Positions 1 through 7,943 of a stretch of DNA of 34,673 bases are shown here, in pieces. Below the pieces are notes generated by a model that ran no database searches, was not told the origin of the DNA, and saw only the letters and a program-made list of their open reading frames with translations. Each line of letters starts with the position of its first letter. The stretch's first letter is position 1. The stretch covers positions 1 to 34,673 of the forward strand of contig NZ_SORI01000024.1 of NCBI RefSeq assembly GCF_004366815.1, in the 5' to 3' direction. This stretch comes from Aminivibrio pyruvatiphilus (GTDB taxonomy: Bacteria > Synergistota > Synergistia > Synergistales > Aminobacteriaceae). A program made the translations under genes and the position numbers.

Positions 1-186
1 ATATACATAAAAGAAGTATATCCGGAGAAAGGCAATCTGTCAATAGGGCAAAAACGCTAGGCACTACATTTCAATTTCCGGCTTCCTGATTTTCTAAACC
101 CCCATGAACACTGCATTCCTTTTTTCAAAATCCTTGTTTTCTCGGAAAAAACGGCGAAGTCGGGAGACCGGAACCATTCAAAACAG

Positions 187-219
187 AGCCCCTTTCCTTA
201 TTCGGGAAAGGGGCTTTTT
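187..219 (+). terminator. Rho-independent terminator
   Basis: An 11-bp perfect stem (187-197 pairs with 205-215), a seven-base loop and a run of T at 215-219 form a classic intrinsic terminator reading rightwards. The reverse strand has only a short, broken T run, so the + direction is favoured. It most likely ends the transcription unit that enters from the left edge, because a promoter for rpiB-upp can be drawn downstream of it. Confidence 0.75.
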
Positions 220-264
220 GTTCACCTGCCGGGGGACTTTTCTATATGCCTTTCATTGGGCAAG

Positions 265-273
265 TGTTATTAT
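265..273 (+). promoter_or_regulatory. Probable extended -10 promoter for rpiB-upp
   Basis: TG followed by one base and TATTAT matches an extended -10 element. No good -35 hexamer sits at normal spacing. It lies between the upstream terminator and the rpiB start, which would give a leader of roughly 75 bases. Inferred from sequence only. Confidence 0.4.
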
Positions 274-302
274 ATCGGATGGAAAATATACCGCCGGTCC
301 TG

Positions 303-324
303 CTGACCTGCGTCAGGCTTTTTT
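303..324 (+). promoter_or_regulatory. Small leader hairpin followed by T6 (possible attenuator)
   Basis: CTGAC at 303-307 pairs with GTCAG at 312-316 around a four-base loop, and T6 follows at 319-324. The hairpin is short (5 bp) but has terminator layout. It sits between the putative promoter and the rpiB-upp ribosome-binding site. Many pyrimidine-salvage genes are controlled in their leaders, so an attenuator is possible but unproven. Confidence 0.25.
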
Positions 325-352
325 GATCTTCAACGGGGGAGGAGATTTTAAC

Positions 353-1453
353 ATGAAAATTGCCATAGGTTCGGATCACGCCGCTTTTCCGCTGAAAAGC
401 ATCCTTGTTGCCCATCTCAGGGAGAAGGGATTCGAAGAAATACTCGACATGGGAACCGATACGGATTCCCTGCCCTGTGACTATCCGGATATCGCATTGA
501 AGGTCGGTGAAATGGTTGCCCAGAGAAAAGCCGACCGGGGAGTTCTTCTCTGCGGGACGGGTGTGGGAATGTCCATCGCGGCGAACAAAATGCCCGGCGT
601 GTATGCTGCGCATTGTCACGACGTGGAGACGGCGAGCATGAGCCGGCGGCATAATAATTCCAATGTGCTTACCTTGGGAGCCCGGATTCTTTCCCCCGAA
701 ACGGCGGTCGAAATCCTTGACGTCTGGCTTTCCACGGAATTTGAAGGGGACCGGCATTCGAGGCGCCTGAGCAAAATCGCCGATTACGAGCAGAAAATCT
801 GCCCGAGCTGCTGTCTTTCCGACAAGGGCAAAACGGTCATATTCGATCACCCCCTCGTGCAGCACAAGGTCAGCATCATCAGGGACAAGAACACCTCGGT
901 GAAGGAATTCCGGGAACTGGTCCAGGAAATTGCGGGGCTCATGGTGTATGAAATCACCAGAAATCTTCCCCTGGTCAAGATACAGGTCGAGACCCCCCTC
1001 GCCCTTACTGACGCCTACGCCCTGGAGGGTAAAAAACTGGCCATAGTTCCCGTTCTCAGGGCAGGCCTTGGAATGGTGGACGGCATACTCCAGCTTGTCC
1101 CGAACGCCAAGGTGGGGCACATCGGGCTGTACCGCGACCCGGAAACGTTGATGCCCGTCGAATATTACTGCAAGCTTCCCGGTGACATCAGCGAGCGGGA
1201 TATTCTCATTCTCGATCCCATGCTGGCCACCGGCGGCTCGGCTTCTGCGGCCATAAGCCTGGTAAAGGCACGGGGCGGCAAGAAAGTTTCGCTGGTGTGC
1301 ATCATCGCAGCACCTGAAGGGGTGTCAAAAGTGCACGGAGATCACCCGGATGTGGATATCTTTGCCGCGGCCCTTGACAGTCATCTGAACGACCACGGTT
1401 ATATCGTGCCCGGCCTCGGCGACGCTGGAGACAGGCTTTTCGGCACAAAATAG
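353..1453 (+). CDS. rpiB-upp: Fused ribose-5-phosphate isomerase B / uracil phosphoribosyltransferase
   Basis: Two complete enzymes lie in one 366-residue chain. Residues 1-148 are RpiB, interconverting ribose 5-phosphate and ribulose 5-phosphate: the GSDHA opening carries the Asp-His pair, Cys67 sits in [10 protein letters not shown], and His100 lies in RRHNNSNVL. Residues 158-366 are Upp, making UMP from uracil and PRPP: the PRPP loop is [10 protein letters not shown] at 287-296 and the uracil-binding end is [12 protein letters not shown]. The short linker holds a CPSCC cluster. Both halves have the usual family length, so this is a clean fusion rather than a decayed gene. The ATG is chosen for the strong GGGGGAGGAG site before it and because RpiB homology begins there. 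The fusion joins pentose-phosphate supply, the PRPP precursor route, to uracil salvage. Fusion seen directly; coupling is inferred. Confidence 0.93.
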   Translation: MKIAIGSDHAAFPLKSILVAHLREKGFEEILDMGTDTDSLPCDYPDIALKVGEMVAQRKADRGVLLCGTGVGMSIAANKMPGVYAAHCHDVETASMSRRHNNSNVLTLGARILSPETAVEILDVWLSTEFEGDRHSRRLSKIADYEQKICPSCCLSDKGKTVIFDHPLVQHKVSIIRDKNTSVKEFRELVQEIAGLMVYEITRNLPLVKIQVETPLALTDAYALEGKKLAIVPVLRAGLGMVDGILQLVPNAKVGHIGLYRDPETLMPVEYYCKLPGDISERDILILDPMLATGGSASAAISLVKARGGKKVSLVCIIAAPEGVSKVHGDHPDVDIFAAALDSHLNDHGYIVPGLGDAGDRLFGTK

Positions 1454-1462
1454 GCCATTCCC

Positions 1463-2356
1463 GTGGAATTCGCGCTGAAGAATTTCTTTGTTGCGGCGCC
1501 GCTGCTCCTGCTCTGGGGGCTCTGTATCACGCCGCTTTCCATAAGCCTGGCGAATCGCTACCGCATCGTCGACCATCCCGGGGAGCGCAAGATTCACACA
1601 TCGGTTACTCCCAGGGGGGCAGGTATTGTCCTCTGGCTCGGGTTCCTTCTCTGGTGCCTTTTCGCCGCAGGAGAACACCCGGTCGTCAGGTTTATCGGCA
1701 CGGGGAGCACCATGGTCTTCCTCAGCGGATACAGGGACGACATGAAGAGCCTTGCCCCCCTTGTACGGCTTGGGATACACCTTTTGGCGGCGATCCTTTT
1801 CCTCGTGTCTGTACAGCTGCCTCCGGCGCACCTTGCTGTCTGCCTTTTCTGGATAACGGGAATGACCAATGCCTATAACCTTATAGACGGCGCCAACGGG
1901 CTCTGTCTGCTCATGTTCATTTCAGCGTGCCTCCTCTCCTCACCCCTCGGAAACACTACGGTTTTTCTCTCCCTTGCCTGCCTTGCGGGGGGAGTTCTGT
2001 ACTGGAATTTTCCGAAAGCCAGGACTTTTCTCGGAGACGGCGGGACTACCCTTCTCGGCTACCTTTTTTCGTGCTTTTTCATCTACACCGTGGCCCCCGG
2101 GCTTGGAGCGGTAGGGGTAATCGAACTCCCCTTCCTGCTGCTTCTCGCCGGAGGCGTTCCCGTGGCGGATACGCTGTTTGCAATATTACGCAGGGTGTGG
2201 AAAGGAAGATCCCCCTTTCTCCCTGACAGGGGGCACATACACCACCGTCTCCTTGACAGGGGGATCACCCCCTTCTGGACGGTGGTCCTTCTTGCCTTTG
2301 TTCAGTGTCTTGTCGTCGGTTCAGGGGTGTTTCTCTTCACCGCCCGGCTGTCCTGA
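1463..2356 (+). CDS. wecA: WecA/TagO-family undecaprenyl-phosphate sugar-1-phosphate transferase
   Basis: This integral membrane enzyme moves a HexNAc-1-phosphate, normally GlcNAc-1-P from UDP-GlcNAc, onto undecaprenyl phosphate and so starts surface-polymer synthesis on the inner face of the membrane. Family marks are all present: RKIH near residue 42, the DD pair at 92-93, NAYNLIDGANGL at 136-147, FLGDGG at 189-194, PVADTL at 233-238 and the HIHHRL motif at 258-263 that separates WecA/TagO proteins from MraY. Several hydrophobic spans fill the rest. At 297 residues it is short for the family, mainly at the C-terminus. The GTG start follows the rpiB-upp stop by nine bases and has no obvious Shine-Dalgarno site, which suggests translational coupling. 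The next gene, wecB, supplies UDP-ManNAc, supporting a polysaccharide role. The exact sugar cannot be read from sequence. Confidence 0.88.
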   Translation: MEFALKNFFVAAPLLLLWGLCITPLSISLANRYRIVDHPGERKIHTSVTPRGAGIVLWLGFLLWCLFAAGEHPVVRFIGTGSTMVFLSGYRDDMKSLAPLVRLGIHLLAAILFLVSVQLPPAHLAVCLFWITGMTNAYNLIDGANGLCLLMFISACLLSSPLGNTTVFLSLACLAGGVLYWNFPKARTFLGDGGTTLLGYLFSCFFIYTVAPGLGAVGVIELPFLLLLAGGVPVADTLFAILRRVWKGRSPFLPDRGHIHHRLLDRGITPFWTVVLLAFVQCLVVGSGVFLFTARLS

Positions 2357-2423
2357 TGCGTCTTCTCCCCGGAAACCGGAAGAGAAGACAGCCAACAACA
2401 TGAAAGACGGAGCTGTTTCATTC

Positions 2424-3548
2424 ATGACGAAAAAAATAGCGTGCGTAATTGGAACCCGACCTGAGGCCATCAAAATGGCCCCGGTAATTTCCGCTCTGCG
2501 GGAAAAAGGGCTGGATGTTACTGTTCTGGCCACGGGCCAGCATTCCTGGATGCTCGACCAGGCCCTGGCCTTTTTCGAGATCAGGGCTGACGTGAACCTT
2601 TCCGTAATGGAGGAGAGACAGTCCCTGGATCAGCTCACATCACGGGTGCTTCTCGGCGTGGGCGGCTTTCTGGACAGCTCTCCCCAGGATCTCCTGCTCG
2701 TTCACGGAGACACGACGACGACGATGGCCGCCACCATGGCCGCATTTTACAGGCATGTTCCGGTGGGGCACATCGAAGCAGGACTCAGGAGCGGCGATTT
2801 GAGACGCCCATTTCCCGAGGAAGCGAACAGGATCATCACCGACAGGCTTTCAACCCTCTGGTTCGCACCCACGGAAGGAGCTGCCGAAAACCTGCGGAGG
2901 GAAAACCTCCCGGTTTCTCCGGAGACCCTGTTCGTAACAGGCAACACCGTCATCGATGCACTGTTCCGGACCCTGAAGAAAAAACACACGCCGTCCCCGG
3001 ACCTTGCCCCGCTGATCTCCGGTGACGATCCTGTCATACTGATGACCGCCCACAGAAGGGAATCATGGGGAGGCCCCCTGGAATCCATCTGCCTCGCCAT
3101 GAAGGATATACTGGAGGCTGCCGGCAGTGTCCGCATCCTCGTTCCCCTCCACAAGAACCCATCGGTCAGGGATGTGATACAGCGTTTTCTTGCAGATGAG
3201 AAGAGGGTCATCCTGTGTGAACCCCTCGATTATCCTGATTTTGTATGGGCGATGAACAGAAGCTCTCTTATCCTCACCGACAGCGGTGGTGTGCAGGAAG
3301 AAGCGTCTGGGCTGAAAAAGCCCGTCCTTGTAATGCGGGATCTTTCCGAACGGCCCGAGGCCCTCGACACAGGGACGGCCCTTCTTGTGGGAACGGACCG
3401 TGAAACGATAAGAAACGCCACGGTGAGGATCCTCACCGACGGAGCATTCCGGGAAAGCCTGCTGAACCGGGGAGAAAACCCCTTCGGAGACGGAACGGCA
3501 TCGCTGAGGATAGCGGACAGCATTCTCGGTTATTACGAAGGCCGTTAA
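2424..3548 (+). CDS. wecB: UDP-N-acetylglucosamine 2-epimerase (non-hydrolysing)
   Basis: A cytoplasmic epimerase of 374 residues, the normal family length, converting UDP-GlcNAc to UDP-ManNAc for surface glycans. Visible motifs are GTRPE at 10-14, HGDTTTT at 94-100, GHIEAGLRS at 115-123, PFPEE at 129-133, HRRE at 210-213 and TDSGGVQEEA at 285-294. Asp96, Glu118, Glu132 and His210 match the residues known to matter in the Escherichia coli enzyme. The ATG at 2424 is preferred because the protein then begins with the canonical short lead-in to the first beta strand and a GGAG site lies 11 bases upstream. An in-frame ATG at 2400 would add eight residues. It follows wecA by 67 bases, presumably in the same operon. 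Confidence 0.93.
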   Translation: MTKKIACVIGTRPEAIKMAPVISALREKGLDVTVLATGQHSWMLDQALAFFEIRADVNLSVMEERQSLDQLTSRVLLGVGGFLDSSPQDLLLVHGDTTTTMAATMAAFYRHVPVGHIEAGLRSGDLRRPFPEEANRIITDRLSTLWFAPTEGAAENLRRENLPVSPETLFVTGNTVIDALFRTLKKKHTPSPDLAPLISGDDPVILMTAHRRESWGGPLESICLAMKDILEAAGSVRILVPLHKNPSVRDVIQRFLADEKRVILCEPLDYPDFVWAMNRSSLILTDSGGVQEEASGLKKPVLVMRDLSERPEALDTGTALLVGTDRETIRNATVRILTDGAFRESLLNRGENPFGDGTASLRIADSILGYYEGR

Positions 3549-3562
3549 AATCATGGTATAGT
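3533..3562 (+). promoter_or_regulatory. Probable promoter for murA
   Basis: TGG followed by TATAGT at 3557-3562 forms an extended -10 element. A weak -35-like TTACGA (3533-3538) lies 18 bases upstream, inside the end of wecB. The 58-base gap before murA and its own strong ribosome-binding site agree with a start of transcription here. Confidence 0.42.
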
Positions 3563-3606
3563 AGCTAATTATGATTTCCCACCAAAATTTCGGGAGGAAT
3601 TGACCA

Positions 3607-4929
3607 GTGGAATCCAAGATGGAAATTATCGGCGGTAAACCCCTCAGGGGAGTTGTCGAAGCCCAGGGAGCAAAGAACGCCTCCCTTCCGGTTATGGCCG
3701 CCGCTCTTCTTCTAAAGGACAGTACTCTTCGTATTTCCAGGGTGCCCAACCTGCTTGACGTGAACACCATGGCCGACCTGCTCAGGAGTCTCGGCGCGGA
3801 GGTTTCTTTCAGCAACCACGACATGGAAATTCATACCCCGTCGGATATATCCTGGGAAACTCCTCCGGACCTTGTCAGAAAAATGAGAGCCTCATCCCTT
3901 GTCCTCGGACCCCTTCTCGCACGGTGCGGCAAGGCCGTCATGCCTCTGCCCGGAGGATGTTCCATAGGTAGCAGGCCCATCGACCTTCACCTGAAGGGGC
4001 TGACGAAGATGGGTGCCACCATAGAGCTTGTGCACGGGGCAGTGCACGCCCATACCAGCGGACTGACAGGCTGTCGCATTTACCTGGATTTCCCGTCTGT
4101 AGGGGCCACGGAGAACCTCATGATGGCCGCTGTATTCGCCAGGGGAGAGACGGTGCTGGAAAACACCGCGCGGGAGCCCGAGATATACAACCTTGTGGAG
4201 GCCCTGAAATCCATGGGTGCCCAGGTGGAAGCCGATGGAACCGGGGTTATCCGCATCCAGGGAGTGGACGCCCTTCAGAGTGCCGAGTCGAGGATCATTC
4301 CTGACCGCATCGAGGCCTGCACTTACATTCTCGCGGGGGCGGCCACCAACGGCGAAGTGACGGTGACCGGAGTCATTCCCAACCACATCGATTCCCTCCT
4401 CGCGAAACTCGAGGAGGCAGGAGCATCTCTTACGGTGAAGGAAAGCGAAGTTACCATTCATCCTTCTCCCAGATTGAAGGGAGTATCCCTCAAAACGCTT
4501 CCCTATCCCGGTTTTCCCACGGACCTTCAGCCTCAGGTCATGGCTGCCCTGTGCCTGGCCCAGGGGACCAGCGTGATCCAGGAAAGCGTTTTTCAGTCCC
4601 GGTTTCTTCATGTCAGCGAGCTGAACAAAATGGGAGCGAAAATTGACATTCAGAGCAACTCAGCCATCATCACCGGGGTGGACCGCCTTACGGGAGCGGA
4701 CGTGGTCGCCACCGACCTGAGAGCGGGAGCCGCTCTTGTCATAGCGGGTCTCGCCGCAGTGGATTCCACCTATGTGTATCATCTGGGCCATATTTTCCGG
4801 GGATACGAGGAAATGGACAGAAAACTGACGGCTCTCGGCGCCGACGTCAGGGTTCTGGCGGGAGATTCGGGTGACGGCTGCGGAGCGGAGAAAAACGTCC
4901 GGGGAAGTTCTCCTGTTCTCGGTGGCTGA
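3607..4929 (+). CDS. murA: UDP-N-acetylglucosamine 1-carboxyvinyltransferase MurA
   Basis: First committed enzyme of peptidoglycan synthesis: it transfers enolpyruvate from PEP to UDP-GlcNAc in the cytoplasm. The chain of 440 residues is slightly longer than typical. The EPSP-synthase-like double domain is evident. Lys23-Asn24 lie in AQGAKNAS, the catalytic Cys118 lies in LPGGCSIGSRP (equivalent to Cys115 of E. coli, so the protein should be sensitive to fosfomycin rather than carrying the resistant Asp form), and the conserved TDLQPQ segment is near residue 303. A GTG start is chosen because a GGGAGG site lies at ideal spacing; an ATG four codons later is the alternative. The C-terminal twenty residues look unconserved. 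Neighbours supply envelope precursors. Confidence 0.95.
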   Translation: MESKMEIIGGKPLRGVVEAQGAKNASLPVMAAALLLKDSTLRISRVPNLLDVNTMADLLRSLGAEVSFSNHDMEIHTPSDISWETPPDLVRKMRASSLVLGPLLARCGKAVMPLPGGCSIGSRPIDLHLKGLTKMGATIELVHGAVHAHTSGLTGCRIYLDFPSVGATENLMMAAVFARGETVLENTAREPEIYNLVEALKSMGAQVEADGTGVIRIQGVDALQSAESRIIPDRIEACTYILAGAATNGEVTVTGVIPNHIDSLLAKLEEAGASLTVKESEVTIHPSPRLKGVSLKTLPYPGFPTDLQPQVMAALCLAQGTSVIQESVFQSRFLHVSELNKMGAKIDIQSNSAIITGVDRLTGADVVATDLRAGAALVIAGLAAVDSTYVYHLGHIFRGYEEMDRKLTALGADVRVLAGDSGDGCGAEKNVRGSSPVLGG

Positions 4930-4968
4930 GACGGCCTTTTTTTCGGGGTAAACCGGGGGGATGTTTTA

Positions 4969-5814
4969 TTGGCTCGTGAAATAAGATCCCCTGTATCCTC
5001 AGGCTGCCGCGTTATTGCCTTTGTCGGGCCTGCCGGCACGGGGAAGAGCCAGCGGGCGCAGATGGTGGCCCAGGAAAATGAAGTGGATTTCCTGATCGAC
5101 GATGGTCTTGTGATCTCAAAAGGCAGGATAATGGCCGGAAAGAGCGCCAAATCCGAGCGGAACCTTGTACGGGCCATACGGAGAGCGCTCTTCCAGTTTC
5201 CCAACCACAGAAAGGCAGTCCGGGCTTTTCTCCAGAAGTCCGCTCCCTGCAAGATCATGATTATCGCTACGTCCATTTCCATGGCGGAAAAGATTACCAG
5301 GGCCCTTGAACTGCCGTCCCCCGAACTCATCATCGACATAACCGAAGTCGCCTCTCCCGAGGAAATCATCAACGCCAGGAGAGAACGCCATGAGAAAGGA
5401 CAGCATGTCATCCCCGTCTCCAGGACCCAGTTGAGGAAAAATTTCGCCGGAAAGCTTGTGGGACACCTCAGGGGCCTTTTCAAAAGCGTGGACAGGGAAG
5501 ACGGTGAGCGGACCATCGTGAGGCCGCCCTTCAGTTTTTTCGGGGCGCTTACCATCGACTCCACGGCCATAGAAGACCTGGTCCGGCACGTGGTGTCCCT
5601 GAGTCCGCAGATTGACGCGGTAAAGGATATTCGCGTGCGCTCGTCGGAGGATGAAATTTCTTTGGAGATAACCGTCAACGTGACGCCGGGGAAGTTCAAT
5701 TTCCGGCAGCTGGGAAAAATGCAGCAAAAGCGGATCGCTTCCGCTGTGCGCTATTTTACCGGTATGGATATCGGAAGCGTTGATATAAGCATTTCGGAGG
5801 TGGTGTTGCCGTGA
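4969..5814 (+). CDS. P-loop NTP-binding protein with Asp23/Gls24-like C-terminal domain (function unknown)
   Basis: I do not recognise an assigned function. Residues 14-27 form a beta strand and a Walker A motif, GPAGTGKS, at 20-27, and the first ~150 residues read as a nucleoside-triphosphatase-like fold. A clear Walker B is hard to place; the hydrophobic strands ending in DD at 44-45 or TS at 101-102 are candidates. Residues ~195-280 resemble the Asp23/YloU-type alkaline-shock domain: an acidic EISLEITVNV strand, a central helix, then TGMDIGSVDISISEV. The TTG start is preceded by a GGGGGG run at good spacing. The stop overlaps the next gene's GTG by four bases, so it is translated with UDG and probably belongs to the uppS-dxr operon. 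No membrane segment or signal peptide is visible. Fold assignment to Asp23 is by eye. Confidence 0.6.
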   Translation: MAREIRSPVSSGCRVIAFVGPAGTGKSQRAQMVAQENEVDFLIDDGLVISKGRIMAGKSAKSERNLVRAIRRALFQFPNHRKAVRAFLQKSAPCKIMIIATSISMAEKITRALELPSPELIIDITEVASPEEIINARRERHEKGQHVIPVSRTQLRKNFAGKLVGHLRGLFKSVDREDGERTIVRPPFSFFGALTIDSTAIEDLVRHVVSLSPQIDAVKDIRVRSSEDEISLEITVNVTPGKFNFRQLGKMQQKRIASAVRYFTGMDIGSVDISISEVVLP

Positions 5815-6437
5815 CCTTTTTCCAGAGCAGCGCGGACAGGGACGAAGCCTGGGCGGAACTGCGGAAAAAAGTTGAAGGCTGCACCAGGTGCGGCCTGTGC
5901 TCTTCCAGGAAGAACACGGTCTTCGGGCAGGGCAGCCGGAAGACTCCCCTTGTGTTTATCGGGGAAGGACCCGGAGCTGAAGAGGATGAGCAGGGCGTCG
6001 CCTTCGTCGGAAAAGCGGGGCGCCTGCTGACCCAGATTCTTGCATCCGTGGGTATACGAAGAGAGCAGGTTTTCATATCCAACGTGGTGAAATGCAGGCC
6101 GCCTGACAACAGGGTGCCCGCCCCGGATGAGATGATGGCGTGCAGCCCCTTCCTGGAAGCCCAGCTGGCGCTTCTCCGTCCCAGGATCGTGGTTTGCCTC
6201 GGGAACACCCCGACGAAGTGGCTTCTGAGAACTTCCGAGGGGATCACCGCCCTCCGGGGAAGATGGTTTCCCTGGAGGGGAGCCCTTCTGCTTCCCATGT
6301 TCCATCCAAGTTTTCTTCTGAGAAACGAATCGCGGAAAAAGGGAAGCCCGAAAGAGCTGACCTGGAGGGACATCAATGCCGTCAGGGAGAAACTCGGTGA
6401 ACTGGGAGCCCCGCTGCCGGAGGAGGGGGATCCATGA
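5811..6437 (+). CDS. udg: Type-4 uracil-DNA glycosylase (4Fe-4S)
   Basis: Removes uracil arising from cytosine deamination or misincorporation, starting base-excision repair. The four cysteines expected to hold the 4Fe-4S cluster of family-4 enzymes are present with the right spacing: Cys24, Cys27, Cys95 and Cys111. The active-site loop reads GEGPGA at 51-56 with FVGKAGRLL after it, and the HPS motif lies at 165-167 as MFHPS. Length is 208 residues, typical of the bacterial short form. The GTG start overlaps the previous stop by four bases and has a GGAGGTGG site. The 3' end overlaps uppS by four bases. It sits inside a lipid and isoprenoid operon, probably for co-expression only. Confidence 0.93.
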   Translation: MTFFQSSADRDEAWAELRKKVEGCTRCGLCSSRKNTVFGQGSRKTPLVFIGEGPGAEEDEQGVAFVGKAGRLLTQILASVGIRREQVFISNVVKCRPPDNRVPAPDEMMACSPFLEAQLALLRPRIVVCLGNTPTKWLLRTSEGITALRGRWFPWRGALLLPMFHPSFLLRNESRKKGSPKELTWRDINAVREKLGELGAPLPEEGDP

Positions 6438-7135
6438 AGGCCTATCCCGTCCCTTCCCCCTTCCATGTTGCTCTCATCATGGACGGCAATGGACGATGGG
6501 CGAAGAAACGTTTTCTTCCCCGCCTTCTCGGTCACCGGGCCGGCGTAAAGGCTCTCGAAAGGACCGTCCGGGCCGCCTGGAACCTTGGGGTGACCCATCT
6601 TTCCGTGTACGCCTTTTCGACGGAGAACTGGAAGCGGCCCGAAATGGAGATCAAGGGGCTCATGAGCCTTTTCCGCTTTTCTCTCAGGCGGAAGGTTGAC
6701 GAGATCAGGCGGGAGAATGTCCGGCTGCGGTTTGCAGGAAAGCGGGACAACCTGCCTGCCGACGTGGTAGAGCTTATGGACTGGGCTGAGAGGGAGACCG
6801 GTATGAATACGGGGCTCACTCTTGTGGCCTGTCTGAATTACGGGGGGCGGCAGGAAATCATTGACGGAGTGAACGCACTGATCGCCAAAGGCGGGAACCA
6901 GCCCGTTACGGAAGAGGACCTGGACGGAATGATGTATCTCCCCGACCTTCCTCCTCCGGATCTTATCATCAGGACGAGCGGAGAGCAGCGGTTGAGCAAT
7001 TTTTGGCTCTGGCAGTGCGTTTACAGCGAATTGTATTTCACCGATGTCCTCTGGCCTGATTTCGGATCCGGTGATCTCGAAAAGGCCATTGCACAATTTA
7101 CCTGCAGGGAGAGACGATATGGCACAGTCAAATGA
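6434..7135 (+). CDS. uppS: Undecaprenyl diphosphate synthase (cis-prenyltransferase)
   Basis: Adds isopentenyl units in cis to farnesyl diphosphate to make the C55 carrier lipid for peptidoglycan and surface polymers. The diagnostic MDGNGRWAK lies at 16-24 with the catalytic Asp at 17. Next come HRAG at 34-37, YAFSTENWKRP at 59-69, the NYGGR motif, and near the end an RTSGEQRLSNF segment followed by ELYFTDVLWPDF. The chain of 233 residues matches the family. It shares four bases with udg and overlaps cdsA by 17 bases. The farnesyl substrate would come from ispA, encoded later in the same window, and the product feeds WecA and MurG-type enzymes. Confidence 0.95.
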   Translation: MKAYPVPSPFHVALIMDGNGRWAKKRFLPRLLGHRAGVKALERTVRAAWNLGVTHLSVYAFSTENWKRPEMEIKGLMSLFRFSLRRKVDEIRRENVRLRFAGKRDNLPADVVELMDWAERETGMNTGLTLVACLNYGGRQEIIDGVNALIAKGGNQPVTEEDLDGMMYLPDLPPPDLIIRTSGEQRLSNFWLWQCVYSELYFTDVLWPDFGSGDLEKAIAQFTCRERRYGTVK

Positions 7136-7943
7136 AGCAATGAAAGAACTGTTGGTCAGGGGAGGTGCCGGGGCGGCCGTGGTGGCTGTCGTGCTGGGGG
7201 CCCTGTATGCCGGGGGGATGACATGGACGGTGCTCGTTTCGGTTCTCGCCCTTGTCTCCCTTGGAGAGTTCTACAGCATGCTTTCAAGAAAATTCAAGGT
7301 TTCCAGGGGAGTCGGCTTCATTGCCGGGGTGCTCATTCTTTTCACGGCTTCTGAAGGCATCCATCCCATCTCACTGGTACTCACCCTGAGCATTACGGCC
7401 TTCGTCATCCTTTTCGTGGAGATACTGCGGAGGCAGATCAAAGGGGAGAGCTTTGCCATCTGGAACATGGGAGGCACCCTGGGGGGCATCCTGTACATCG
7501 TCATTCCATGGACCTTCATGATCCTGCTTCGGAGGCTTCCTTCCGGGGCCATTCTCCTTTTCACCATGTTTCTCTGTACCTGGAGCTGCGACGTGGCAGC
7601 ATACATTATAGGTTCAAAGTGGGGCAGGATCCGTCTGTGTGAAAACGTCAGCCCAAAAAAGACATGGGAAGGATTTCTCGGCGGGCTTTCAGCTGCTCTT
7701 CTTGCCGGCGTGGCCGTGGCGTTTATCCTTGAAACGCCCCCCCTTCCCTTTCTCTTCGTCGGCCTTATCTGCGGCGTGGCCGGCCAGATCGGCGACCTTG
7801 CGGAGTCGGTCATCAAGCGGGAAACCGGAGTAAAGGACAGCGGGAGCGTCATTCCCGGCCACGGCGGCGTACTGGACCGGTTTGACAGCATCCTTGTCAG
7901 TGGTCTCCTGGTTTACGTTCTTTTCGGGGTCATTCTCCGATGA
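7119..7943 (+). CDS. cdsA: Phosphatidate cytidylyltransferase
   Basis: Membrane enzyme making CDP-diacylglycerol from phosphatidate and CTP, the branch point for all phospholipids. The C-terminal CdsA signature is complete: SVIKRETGVKDSGSVIPGHG with GVLDRFDS straight after it, containing the KD, GHGG and DRFD elements that bind substrate and metal. About seven or eight hydrophobic helices can be drawn. I start at ATG 7119 because of the GGGAGAG site six bases upstream and because the family usually begins with a short polar lead; an ATG at 7140 is the alternative. It overlaps uppS at the 5' end and dxr by four bases at the 3' end. The uppS-cdsA-dxr-rseP order is widespread in bacteria. Confidence 0.95.
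   Translation: MAQSNEAMKELLVRGGAGAAVVAVVLGALYAGGMTWTVLVSVLALVSLGEFYSMLSRKFKVSRGVGFIAGVLILFTASEGIHPISLVLTLSITAFVILFVEILRRQIKGESFAIWNMGGTLGGILYIVIPWTFMILLRRLPSGAILLFTMFLCTWSCDVAAYIIGSKWGRIRLCENVSPKKTWEGFLGGLSAALLAGVAVAFILETPPLPFLFVGLICGVAGQIGDLAESVIKRETGVKDSGSVIPGHGGVLDRFDSILVSGLLVYVLFGVILR

Larger units (their letters stand above)
1..352. other. Leader/intergenic region upstream of rpiB-upp
   Basis: No credible gene lies here. A reading frame open from an ATG at 104 is only an upstream extension of rpiB-upp: it has no ribosome-binding site and its product resembles nothing before the RpiB start. The stretch holds a short inverted repeat at the very edge (ATATAC at 1-6 and GTATAT at 16-21), an intrinsic terminator at 187-219 that probably closes the gene left of the window, an extended -10 promoter at 265-273, and a small hairpin followed by six T at 303-324 in the probable leader. 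Confidence 0.6.

Noticed and set aside
104..352. 83-residue N-terminal extension of rpiB-upp
   Set aside because: The stretch contains the terminator and promoter and no RpiB homology; a strong ribosome-binding site directly precedes the ATG at 353.
2211..2266. Repeated CCTTGACAGGGGG-like words that could look like promoter -35 boxes
   Set aside because: They encode the conserved DRGHIHHRLLDRG segment of the WecA-like protein, so protein constraint explains them.
5756..7096. 446-codon minus-strand frame
   Set aside because: Antisense to udg and uppS, both with complete catalytic motifs.
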